64,000 bases of DNA, taken from assembly GCF_014649535.1 (NCBI RefSeq), contig NZ_BMTF01000003.1:124001-188000 (forward strand), in the 5' to 3' direction. The position numbers and the translations under genes were made by a program. Positions within the stretch are counted from its first letter, which is position 1, and each line of letters starts with the position of its first letter. The notes under the pieces are model-generated. The model had not been told where the DNA came from and did no database searches. It saw only the letters and a list, made by a program, of their open reading frames with translations. Origin of the DNA: Streptomyces gelaticus. GTDB lineage: Bacteria; Actinomycetota; Actinomycetes; Streptomycetales; Streptomycetaceae. Positions 57,165 to 64,000 of this stretch are shown in pieces.

Positions 57165-57238
57165 GGGGCGGTAGCTCAGCCGGTTAGAGCAGCGGACTCA
57201 TAATCCGTCGGCCGTGGGTTCGAGTCCCACCCGCCCCA
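57165..57238 (+). tRNA. tRNA with CAU anticodon (elongator Met, possibly Ile2)
   Basis: 74-nt cloverleaf: acceptor GGGGCGG/CCGCCCC, D-arm GCTCAGCCGGTTAGAGC, anticodon loop CTCATAA in stem CGGA/TCCG, T-arm GTGGGTTCGAGTCCCAC, discriminator A. The regular first acceptor pair excludes the initiator tRNA. Elongator Met and lysidine-modified Ile2 cannot be separated by eye. Confidence 0.9.
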
Positions 57239-57286
57239 CTGTCGATCTCCGGCAGAAACGTTATGACCTGCGTATACGTAGGCAGA

Positions 57287-57315
57287 AGGGCCCTCACGGA
57301 TTCCGTGGGGGCCCT
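57287..57315 (+). terminator. Terminator after the CAU tRNA
   Basis: AGGGCCC (57287-57293) and GGGCCCT (57309-57315) with a CACGG/CCGTG inner stem; no T-run. Confidence 0.75.
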
Positions 57316-57692
57316 CACCATAGCCCCGTTGCAAGATCAAGTGGCCGTGCCGGGATCCGGCGGGTCGTGCCGGTGGAGTCAGGCCGGGCGCCGGCCTTTC
57401 CGCGTCGCTGTGTCCGTGCATCGGTGTGTCAGTGTCCGTGCGGGCGGCCCCGATTGTGTGCGGCCGGACCGGGTCCCTCCGTGGCGCCGCGAGGTGCGTG
57501 CCACCCCTGGCCGTCCGAAGGATGTCCGGAGAGTCACTTATGGCAACGCTCTGGAGGATTAAGGTATTTCGCCCCTGTTAATCCTTGATTACGGCTTCTA
57601 CGACTTGTTGGTCCTGGAGGGCGGACGTAGTGTCGAAAGTGCCGCAGCAAGAGCCAGGAGCGGCGCAGTGAACTCCTCCAGAGGAGGCGAAG
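57316..57692 (+). other. Upstream region of the repeat-peptide gene
   Basis: 377 bp without a recognised gene. The right half is AT-richer than average and carries AGGATTAA (57555-57562) and TTAATCCT (57578-57585), a perfect 8-bp inverted repeat with a 15-nt loop, probably an operator or leader hairpin, and TTGATT (57585-57590) that could be a -35. The last 20 nt contain a hairpin that hides the ribosome binding site. Confidence 0.55.
57673..57686 (+). promoter_or_regulatory. Hairpin that sequesters the ribosome binding site of the repeat peptide
   Basis: CTCCT (57673-57677) pairs with AGGAG (57682-57686) of the Shine-Dalgarno GAGGAGG, 6 nt before the ATG. A tight stem with a 4-nt loop; it could respond to temperature or to a trans-acting factor. 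Confidence 0.55.
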
Positions 57693-57890
57693 ATGAAGGT
57701 TCGCAACATCTTCGACCACAGGGGTCACGGCGGATACGGTGGCCGTGGCGATTACGGCGGATACGGATTCGGCGGACGCGGGTACGGCGGACGCGGATTC
57801 GGCCGACGCGGATTCGGCGGACGTGGTTTCGGCGGACGTGGTTTCGGCGGCTACGGCGGCTACGGCCGTGGTGGACGCGGGGGCTACTGA
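57693..57890 (+). CDS. Gly/Arg/aromatic-rich repeat peptide, function unknown
   Basis: 65-aa basic peptide. The first nine residues (MKVRNIFDH) are ordinary; the remaining 56 are almost only Gly, Arg, Tyr and Phe in tandem pentads of the form FGGRG/YGGRG (five consecutive, one reading FGRRG), ending YGGYGRGGRGGY. There is no Cys, Ser, Thr, Lys after residue 2, or signal peptide. RGG/YGG sequences bind RNA or undergo phase separation in other systems. Glycine is often coded by GGA, rare here, and the repeats are 15-bp DNA units. A strong GAGGAGG precedes the ATG, supporting real translation. An ABC exporter gene follows after a terminator-like hairpin. Confidence 0.75.
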   Translation: MKVRNIFDHRGHGGYGGRGDYGGYGFGGRGYGGRGFGRRGFGGRGFGGRGFGGYGGYGRGGRGGY

Positions 57891-57926
57891 CACGCTTCAC
57901 CTCCGACCCCTGTCTGAACCCCAACT

Positions 57927-57967
57927 CGAGGCAGGCTCGCGCATCGCGCGGGTCCGCCTCGTCTTTT
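57927..57967 (+). terminator. Hairpin between repeat-peptide and ABC exporter genes
   Basis: CGAGGC (57927-57932) and GCCTCG (57956-57961) with an inner CGCGC/GCGCG pairing, then TCTTTT. Partial termination here would make the peptide more abundant than the exporter. Confidence 0.7.
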
Positions 57968-58019
57968 GGGGGCCCATTTCCATGGCTGCGGTCTCTAGCC
58001 CGAGCACCTCTGTGACGTG

Positions 58020-59909
58020 ATGCCCATGCGCTTTCACAGCCCGCTCCAGCGTTCCGTCCGTACCGAAGAGCCGCCCGAGGACCCGGTGACGGACATTCCG
58101 ATCCGTACCGACCCCGTCAGCATCCTGGCGTCCTTCCGGCGCTTCTGGCCGTTGACCGGAGGCGACCGGCGCTGGCTCGTCGTCATCTTCCTCTGCGCGG
58201 TCCTGGCCGCCCTAGCCGAGACCGTCACGGTCCTCCTCTTCGCCAAACTCACCGACACTGCGCTGCAGACCGGCGACGTCAGTGCCTTCTGGAAGCCCGC
58301 CGGTCAGTGGCTCGCCGTGGCGGTCGCCGGTGCCGTGATGGGGTACCTGGGCAGTTCGCTCGCGGCCTGGACGGCCGAACGCTTCGTGCTGCGGCTGCGG
58401 GCCCGGGTGTTCGGTCATCTCCAGCAGCTCCCGCCGCACTTCTTCCAGCGCAATCGCCGCGGCGACCTGGTGGAGCGGCTGACCGGCGACGTGGAGGCCA
58501 TCGAGGCGCTGGTGGTCTCCGGCATCGTCGGGGCGGCGTCCGCGCTGTTCGGCGCCATCTTCTACGCCGCGGCGGCCGTGTGGCTGCGCTGGGACCTGGC
58601 TGTTGCCACCTTCCTCATGGTTCCGGTCCTGCTGGTGGTCACCCGCGGGTTCGCCAAGCCGCTGCGCGCGGTGTCCCGGCGCGGCCGTGCGGCGGACGGC
58701 GCCATCACGGCCGTGGTCGAGGAGACGCTGGTCAACGTCGTCATGACACAGGCGTACAACAGGCAGCAGGACGAGGAGGACCGGCTCAGCAACAAGGCGC
58801 GGGTCCGGTTGAGGACCGCGGTGAGGGCCGTCCGTCTCACCGAGTTCTACGAGCAGTTCATCGAAGTCCTCGAAACGCTGTGCGTGCTGACGATCATCGG
58901 CCTGGGGGTGTGGGAGATCTCGGCGGGCCGGATGACCCTCGGACAGCTCCTGGCCTTCGCTGCCTTCATCGGCTACCTCTACCCGCCGATCCGCTCGCTG
59001 GGCCAGCTCGGTCTGACCGCCACCGCCGCGACCGCCGGCGCCGAACGACTGCTGGAGATCCTCGACTCCGAGCCCGCCGTCACCGACCCGGGCGACTCCG
59101 TGCCGGTGCCGCCGCGGAGCCGGGCGCTCGGCGAGGTGGAGGCGCGCCAGGTGTTCTTCCACTACCCCGGCAACAGCGAGATGGTGCTCAGGGACCTCTC
59201 GTTCACCGCAAGTCCCGGGGAACTGCTGGTCATCACCGGTCCCAGCGGTGCGGGCAAGTCGACCCTGGCGGCGCTGCTGCTGCGGTTCTACGACCCGGAC
59301 GCCGGCAGCGTACGGCTGGACGGGGTGTCCGTGGACCGGATGCCGCTGACGTACCTCCGCCGGAACATCACGCTGCTCCCGCAGGACACCCTCGTCCTGC
59401 ACGACACCATCGAGGCGAACATCGGCTGCGGAAGCCTCGACGCGAGCCACGAAGACGTCGTGCGGGCCGCGCGGGCGGCCGACGCCCACGCGTTCATCGA
59501 GGCCCTCCCGGAGGGTTACGACACCGTCATCGCCACCGGCACATCCCGGCTGTCCGGCGGCCAGTTGCAGCGCATCGCGATCGCCCGCGCCATGCTGCGC
59601 GACGCGCCCGTCCTCCTCCTCGACGAGCCCACCACCGGACTGGACCGGCTGGCCGCGGAACGCATCCTCGAACCCCTGCGGCGGCTGGCCCGGGGCCGCA
59701 CCACCATCGTCATCACCCACGACCTGGCCCTGGCCGCGGACGCCGACCGCATCCTCGTCCTGGACGAGGGCCGGCTGGTGGAATCCGGCACCCACGCCCA
59801 ACTGCTCGGCAGGAGCGGCCTGTACGCCACCCTCTTCGAGCGCCGCACCCGGCCGCACAACGGAACGGTGTACAAGCCTGCCCGGCCGTCAGGAATCCAC
59901 TGGAGGTAG
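58020..59909 (+). CDS. ABC exporter (fused permease-ATPase) next to the repeat peptide
   Basis: About 629-aa half-transporter that should work as a homodimer. Six-helix domain (about 50-330) then an ATPase with GPSGAGKST, LSGGQLQR, Walker B VLLLDEPTTGLD and switch His in VITHDLAL, all canonical. There is no N-terminal C39 peptidase, so it does not cleave leader peptides by that route. The start is uncertain: GTG 58017, ATG 58020 or ATG 58026 lack a ribosome binding site, while GTG 58086 has GAGGA and would shorten the protein by 22 residues. Co-orientation with the repeat peptide (127-nt gap) suggests a shared function, unproven. Confidence 0.88.
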   Translation: MPMRFHSPLQRSVRTEEPPEDPVTDIPIRTDPVSILASFRRFWPLTGGDRRWLVVIFLCAVLAALAETVTVLLFAKLTDTALQTGDVSAFWKPAGQWLAVAVAGAVMGYLGSSLAAWTAERFVLRLRARVFGHLQQLPPHFFQRNRRGDLVERLTGDVEAIEALVVSGIVGAASALFGAIFYAAAAVWLRWDLAVATFLMVPVLLVVTRGFAKPLRAVSRRGRAADGAITAVVEETLVNVVMTQAYNRQQDEEDRLSNKARVRLRTAVRAVRLTEFYEQFIEVLETLCVLTIIGLGVWEISAGRMTLGQLLAFAAFIGYLYPPIRSLGQLGLTATAATAGAERLLEILDSEPAVTDPGDSVPVPPRSRALGEVEARQVFFHYPGNSEMVLRDLSFTASPGELLVITGPSGAGKSTLAALLLRFYDPDAGSVRLDGVSVDRMPLTYLRRNITLLPQDTLVLHDTIEANIGCGSLDASHEDVVRAARAADAHAFIEALPEGYDTVIATGTSRLSGGQLQRIAIARAMLRDAPVLLLDEPTTGLDRLAAERILEPLRRLARGRTTIVITHDLALAADADRILVLDEGRLVESGTHAQLLGRSGLYATLFERRTRPHNGTVYKPARPSGIHWR

Positions 59910-59955
59910 CCGGTCCCCGGCACCGGACCCCAACCGTGCGGACCGGCCCGGCCGT

Positions 59956-59966
59956 TACTATCCGGC
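59956..59966 (+). promoter_or_regulatory. Candidate -10 for the leaderless MFS gene
   Basis: TACTAT (59956-59961) ends 5 nt before GTG 59967. Confidence 0.45.
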
Positions 59967-61232
59967 GTGACCGAAACGACCGAAGGACCCGCCCACCGCA
60001 CCCGCATATTCGCCGATCTGACACCTCTGCGGAGCTCGTCCGACTACCGGCGGCTCTGGTTCGGGAACACGGTCTCCTGGATCGGGCAGGGGATGACCTC
60101 GCTCGCCGTGTCGCTCCAGGTCTACGACATCACCGGGTCCGCTGTCTCGGTCGGGCTCATCGGATTCTGCTCGTTCCTGCCGCTGGTCGTCTTCGGGCTG
60201 TACGGCGGGGCCGTCGCCGACACCATCGACCGGCGCAAGCTGGGCCTGGCCAGCTCCGCCGGGTCGTTCGTGCTCTCCGTCGTCCTTGTCGCCATCACCG
60301 TCGCCGGGGTGGAGCAGGTGGGGCTGCTGTACGCGATCGTCGGCCTCCAGGCGGCCTGCTTCGCGGTCAACGCGCCCGCCCGCAGCTCGATGATCGCCCG
60401 GCTGCTGCCGCCCGAGCAGCTGCCCGCCGCCAACGCCCTCACCTCCATGACCGGCACCACCGGCACGCTGGTCGGGCCGATGCTCGGTGGGCTCGTCGTC
60501 GGCTGGTGGGGCTACCGGGCCGCGTACACCGTCGACGCCCTCACCTTCACCGCCTCGCTCTACGCGATGTGGCGGCTGCCCGCCATGCTGCCGGAGCGCA
60601 CGGAGGGCGCGGGGGACAAGCGGGCGTCCGTCGCGGACGGGCTGCGGTTCCTCGGGACCAGGCCCAACCTCCGGATGACCTTCTTCACCGACCTGTGCGC
60701 CATGCTGCTGGCCCACCCCCGGGCGCTGTTCCCCGTCGTCGCCGTCCTCTGGTACGGCGGTGACGCGAAGACCACCGGGCTGCTGGTCGCCGCCCCGGCG
60801 CTCGGTGCGCTGCTCGGCGGGGTGTTCTCCGGCTGGCTGGGGCGCATCCGGCGCCACGGCCTCGCCGTGCTGCTCGCCGTCGCCTGCTGGGGCACCGCCA
60901 TCGCGCTGTTCGGCCTGACCCGGCAGCTCTGGCTCGGGCTGCTGTTCCTGGCGCTCGCCGGGTGCGCGGACACCACCTCCATGGTCTTCCGCAACACCAT
61001 GCTCCAGGCTGCCGTGCCGGACGAGATGCGCGGGCGGCTCCAGGGCGTGTTCATCGTCGTCGTCGCGGGCGGGCCCAGGCTCGGCGACTTCCTGGCGGGG
61101 TCGGTCGCCGACCTGACCTCGCCCGCCCTGGCGGTGACCGGCGGCGGGATCGCCTGTGTCGTCGCCGTGGCCCTGCTGGCGCTGCGGTGGCGCGGGTTCG
61201 CGCGGTACGACGCGCGGAACCCGCAGCCCTGA
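59967..61232 (+). CDS. MFS transporter, EntS-like group
   Basis: 421-aa 12-helix major facilitator. It starts with a soluble segment and then RRLWFGNTVSWIGQGMTSLAVSLQVYDITGSAV, and contains DTIDRRKLG (motif A type) and GPMLGGLVVGWWGYRAAYTVD (motif C type), a pattern of siderophore or small-drug exporters such as EntS. Substrate unknown; no siderophore genes adjoin. GTG start is 5 nt after a TACTAT -10 and lacks a ribosome binding site. It converges on the carboxyltransferase gene, with only 15 nt between the stops. Confidence 0.88.
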   Translation: MTETTEGPAHRTRIFADLTPLRSSSDYRRLWFGNTVSWIGQGMTSLAVSLQVYDITGSAVSVGLIGFCSFLPLVVFGLYGGAVADTIDRRKLGLASSAGSFVLSVVLVAITVAGVEQVGLLYAIVGLQAACFAVNAPARSSMIARLLPPEQLPAANALTSMTGTTGTLVGPMLGGLVVGWWGYRAAYTVDALTFTASLYAMWRLPAMLPERTEGAGDKRASVADGLRFLGTRPNLRMTFFTDLCAMLLAHPRALFPVVAVLWYGGDAKTTGLLVAAPALGALLGGVFSGWLGRIRRHGLAVLLAVACWGTAIALFGLTRQLWLGLLFLALAGCADTTSMVFRNTMLQAAVPDEMRGRLQGVFIVVVAGGPRLGDFLAGSVADLTSPALAVTGGGIACVVAVALLALRWRGFARYDARNPQP

Positions 61233-61247
61233 CGCCCCGCCCGCGCC

Positions 61248-62603
61248 TCACTCCTGCCGCGGCCCCACCACCGAGCGGGCGAAGCCCAGTTCCACCAGGT
61301 CCTGCGGGCGCAGCCGCAGCTGGTCGGCCGTGCCGCGCACCTGCTGCGGAGCGCGCTTCAGGATCGCGGCCGCGAGCTCCGGGGCGATCACCGAGAAGTA
61401 GCTGTCCCGGGTGACATGGGTGTTCCCCGGTGCCGCCAGAGCCAGCGCCCCGCCCGAACCTCCCTCGCCGATCACCAGCGTCGTGACCGGGACCCGGACC
61501 TCTGCTATCGCCGCGAAGGCGTCCGCGATGGCGGCGCCCGCACCCGCCCGCTCCGCCGCCGCGTCGTTGGCCGCGCCCGGGGTGTCGATCAGGGTGAGCA
61601 CGGGGACACCGAGCCGGTCGGCCAGCCGGATCACCCGCGCCGCCGCGCGGTAACCGGCCGGGCGGGTCGCGGTGCCGCACTGGGCGACGTACGCGATCGA
61701 CCGTCCGTCGCGCCGCCCGAAACCGCAGAGCAGCCCCGGGTCCGTACCTCCGCAGCGGTCGCCGACGAGCGGGAGCCGGTGGTCGAAGTAGGCGTCCAGA
61801 TACGCCTCGGCGCGCGGCCGGCCGGGCGAGCGGGCCTGCCGGACCGCGTCCCAGCCGGTCTCCGGGAGGCCGGTGACGGACAGCGCGTCCGGCACGGGTG
61901 CGGGGAGCGCCGGGGAGCCCGGGGCGTGCAGCGCCCGCAGCCAGTGCGCCACCGTCCGCGCGAGCTCCCCGGGCGGGACGACCGCGTCGATCTGTCCCGC
62001 GGCCAGCTGGCCCTCCGCGGTGTACGCGTGGGGGTCGGCGTCCGGGGGCCGTACCCGGGAGCCGGCGAACCCGACCTGGGCGCCCGGCAGCGCCAGGATC
62101 ACATCGGCGCCCGCCCCCAGCGTGGCCCAGCCGCCGCCGGTCGTCGGGTCGCGCAGCACCGCGAGCTGCGCCGGGCCCGACGCCCGCAGCCGCGCCGAGG
62201 CACGGGCCACCCGCTGGAGCTGGGTGAGGGCGACCATGCCCTCCTGCATCCGGCTGCCGCCCGTCGCGATCAGCGAGACGAGCGGCAGCGCCCGGGTCCG
62301 GGCGGCCTCGTACGCGGCCTCCAGCCGGTCCCCGGTGCGCTGTCCCAGCGAACCGCCCAGGAACCCGAACTCGAACGAGACCAGCACACAGCGCAGGCCG
62401 CCGACCGAGGCGAGGCCGTGGACGACGGACTCCTCCTCCCCGGTGCGGGCGGCGGCGCGAGCCCGGGAGTCCGCGTACCCGGCCCAGGACAGGGGCCCGT
62501 CCCCGTCACGGCCGGGCGCGGCGCCTTCCCCGGATGCCCGGAGCTCCTCGAAGTCCGCGGTCAGTGCCGCGATCGCCGCTCTCGCCGTCAGCCGGTCAGC
62601 CAT
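61248..62603 (-). CDS. Acetyl-CoA carboxylase-like carboxyltransferase, fused beta/alpha halves
   Basis: 451-aa biotin-dependent carboxyltransferase with two crotonase-like halves fused in one short chain: a beta-like half (SFEFGFLGGSLGQRTGDRL; LIATGGSRMQEGMVALTQL) and an alpha-like half (VLTLIDTPGAANDAAAERAG; VIGEGGSGGALALA). No zinc finger of AccD is present, and no biotin carboxylase or carrier gene adjoins. It is translationally coupled to the upstream malonyl-CoA synthetase gene (8-nt overlap, ATGGCTGA). The substrate may be acetyl-CoA or malonyl-CoA; decarboxylation of malonyl-CoA is also possible. Confidence 0.85.
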   Translation of the reverse strand: MADRLTARAAIAALTADFEELRASGEGAAPGRDGDGPLSWAGYADSRARAAARTGEEESVVHGLASVGGLRCVLVSFEFGFLGGSLGQRTGDRLEAAYEAARTRALPLVSLIATGGSRMQEGMVALTQLQRVARASARLRASGPAQLAVLRDPTTGGGWATLGAGADVILALPGAQVGFAGSRVRPPDADPHAYTAEGQLAAGQIDAVVPPGELARTVAHWLRALHAPGSPALPAPVPDALSVTGLPETGWDAVRQARSPGRPRAEAYLDAYFDHRLPLVGDRCGGTDPGLLCGFGRRDGRSIAYVAQCGTATRPAGYRAAARVIRLADRLGVPVLTLIDTPGAANDAAAERAGAGAAIADAFAAIAEVRVPVTTLVIGEGGSGGALALAAPGNTHVTRDSYFSVIAPELAAAILKRAPQQVRGTADQLRLRPQDLVELGFARSVVGPRQE

Positions 62604-64000
62604 GGAGCGACCGCTTCATGATCTTGCCGAGGTCGTTGCGGGGCAGCGCGTCCAGGTAGCGGACCGTGCGCGGGCGCTTGTGCGGGGCCAGCTGGGCGGC
62701 CACATGGCCGGCGAGCTCGTCCCCGGACGGCGGCGAGGCCGGGTCGGCCGGCACCACCCAGGCGACGATCCGCTCGCCCAGGTCCGGGTCCGGCTCCCCG
62801 GTGACGGCGGCCTCACGGACGCCGGGGTGGTCCAGGAGCGCGTTCTCGATCTCCCCGGCGCCGATCTTGTAGCCGCCGCTCTTGATCAGATCGGTGGCCT
62901 TGCGCCCGACGATCCGTACATAGCCGTCGGCGTCCCGGGTGGCCATGTCCCCGGTGCGGAACCAGCCGTCCCCGGTGAGCGCGGCGGCCGTGGCGTCGGG
63001 GCGGTTCAGATAGCCGGTGAAGAGGTTCGGGCCGCGCACCTGGATCTCGCCGATGGCGTCGGGGCCGGTGGCGTCCGCGGCGAGGACGGTGCCGTCCTCC
63101 TCGACCAGGCGGAACTCCACGCCGCGCAGCGGCGCGCCGACCGTACCGGGGCGCGGTTCGCCGTCGGCCCGGACGCCGGTGTTCATCAGGGTCTCCGTCA
63201 TGCCGTACCGCTCGATGACCCGGCGGCCGGTGGCCGCTGCGATCCGCTCGTGGTCGTGCACCGGCAGCGCGGCCGACCCGGACACCAGCAGCCGGGCCCC
63301 GGCCAGCGCCTTCGCCAGTCCGGCAGCCCCGGGGCCGGTGCCGTCGAGGGCCTCGGCCAGCCGGTGGTACATCGTCGGTACGCCGAAGAGCATGGTGCCG
63401 CCGGACGACAGTTCCCGGGCCACTGCCTCGGCGGAGAACCGGCCCAGGTGCCGCACCGATCCGCCCCGGCGCAGCGGCCCCAGCACGCCCAGGATCAGGC
63501 CGTGCACATGGAACAGCGGCAGGGCGTGGACGAGCACGTCGTCGCCGGTCCACTGCCAGGCGTCCTCCAGTGCGTCGAGCGAGGCGGCGATCGCCCGCCG
63601 CGGCAGGATCGCGCCCTTGGGCGGACCCGTGGTGCCGGAGGTGTAGACGATCAGAGCCGGGGACTCGGGGGAGGGCTCGGGCAGTGCGGCACCGGGGCTC
63701 TCCGGGGCGGTGTCGACATCGATACGCTCCAGCGCCTCCAGCACCGGCGGGAGCGGGTCGCCCGCCGCGGCCAGCACCACGGTCGGCTCGCTGTCGGACA
63801 CGATGTGGGCGAGTTCGCGCGTCCCCGTCCTCGGGTTGAGCGGAACCGCGGGCACCCCGGCATGGAGCGCGGCCACGACGGCGACCACGGTCTCGGGGGT
63901 GGGAGTGGCCCAGACCGCGACCCGCCCGGCGCCGGCGATGCGCCCGGCGAGAGCGGTGGCGGCGGTGGCCAACCGCTCGTACGTCATGGTGTGTTCGCCG
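62596..64000 (-). CDS. matB: Malonyl-CoA synthetase (MatB-like), 5' end outside window
   Basis: ANL-family ligase that joins malonate (or methylmalonate) to CoA using ATP. The P-loop VYTSGTTGPPKG, the acyl-adenylate motif ERYGMTETLMNTG, GWFRTGDMATRD, GRKATDLIKSGGYKIGAGEIEN and the catalytic Lys of LPRNDLGKIMKR are complete. The frame is open to the right edge and, compared with the S. coelicolor enzyme as I remember it, about 30 N-terminal residues lie beyond the window. An internal ATG at 63987 is not the true start. Together with the coupled carboxyltransferase it points to malonate use or malonyl-CoA supply. Confidence 0.92.
   Translation of the reverse strand, partial: GEHTMTYERLATAATALAGRIAGAGRVAVWATPTPETVVAVVAALHAGVPAVPLNPRTGTRELAHIVSDSEPTVVLAAAGDPLPPVLEALERIDVDTAPESPGAALPEPSPESPALIVYTSGTTGPPKGAILPRRAIAASLDALEDAWQWTGDDVLVHALPLFHVHGLILGVLGPLRRGGSVRHLGRFSAEAVARELSSGGTMLFGVPTMYHRLAEALDGTGPGAAGLAKALAGARLLVSGSAALPVHDHERIAAATGRRVIERYGMTETLMNTGVRADGEPRPGTVGAPLRGVEFRLVEEDGTVLAADATGPDAIGEIQVRGPNLFTGYLNRPDATAAALTGDGWFRTGDMATRDADGYVRIVGRKATDLIKSGGYKIGAGEIENALLDHPGVREAAVTGEPDPDLGERIVAWVVPADPASPPSGDELAGHVAAQLAPHKRPRTVRYLDALPRNDLGKIMKRSLHG

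Noticed and set aside
56781..57238. tRNA genes as attachment sites of an integrated element
   Set aside because: No integrase, no partial tRNA duplicate at a distance, and flanking genes look like backbone.
57720..57890. Short tandem DNA repeats resembling a CRISPR-like array
   Set aside because: The repeats are 15-bp in-frame units coding Gly-Arg-aromatic pentads, without spacers of fixed length, and no cas gene is present.

Overview
This window is high-GC actinobacterial chromosome, almost certainly Streptomyces. The evidence is the strong G/C bias at third codon positions, many GTG starts, many genes whose start codon sits 5-7 nt after a -10 hexamer, and a gene order that from memory matches the S. 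coelicolor core block running from dnaJ2/hrcA through era, leuA, znu/zur, ppdK, dgt, dnaG and hrdA to the malonyl-CoA synthetase gene. It is chromosomal backbone: there is no integrase, transposase, CRISPR array or rRNA, and no biosynthetic cluster. Two genes run off the edges: dnaJ lacks its 5' part on the left, and the malonyl-CoA synthetase gene lacks its 5' end on the right.

Layout. 1-15.6 kb holds protein and RNA quality-control genes (dnaJ, nitronate monooxygenase, rsmE, a tricorn-type protease, a HIT protein, rnz, an adenosine/adenine deaminase), a sugar kinase with a divergent MFS gene, then phoH-ybeY-CBS/CorC-mmcQ and a cytidine-deaminase-like protein that lacks its zinc ligands. 15.6-18.2 kb holds a WxL-like secreted protein and a DUF916-type membrane partner. 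18.2-25.5 kb holds era, an M4 protease with its emfourin-type inhibitor on the other strand, leuA with a leucine leader peptide, a zinc-ribbon/TerB protein, recO and uppS. 25.5-30.8 kb holds zur and znuABC (with tandem Zur boxes), glyS and a DUF6243 protein. 30.9-37 kb holds a DHA2 drug exporter, dusB and ppdK, the last behind a 600-bp palindrome-bearing upstream region. 37-44 kb holds a winged-helix regulator, a VOC protein, a divergent SDR/TauE pair, a class F sortase with a neighbouring candidate substrate, a flavin reductase behind a SoxR-type box, and cutA. 44-51 kb holds a SanA-like protein, dgt, a ferredoxin reductase and dnaG-hrdA (primase plus group 2 sigma factor). 51-56.6 kb holds a heterodimeric ABC exporter, an FGGY kinase and a YtxH-like protein. 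56.7-57.3 kb holds two tRNA-Asn genes and one CAU-anticodon tRNA. 57.3-64 kb holds a tiny Gly/Arg/aromatic repeat peptide followed by an ABC exporter, an MFS transporter, and a fused carboxyltransferase translationally coupled to malonyl-CoA synthetase.

How the genes work together. Zur represses znuABC for zinc uptake. Leucine supply controls leuA through a leader peptide. PhoH, YbeY, Era, RsmE, DusB and RNase Z all act on RNA or ribosomes. DnaG, HrdA and Dgt connect replication, transcription and nucleotide pools. The least explained loci are the repeat peptide with its ABC exporter (57.6-59.9 kb) and the WxL/DUF916 pair (15.6-18.2 kb). The degenerate deaminase, the duplicated era 3' end and the palindrome array upstream of ppdK are also unexplained.
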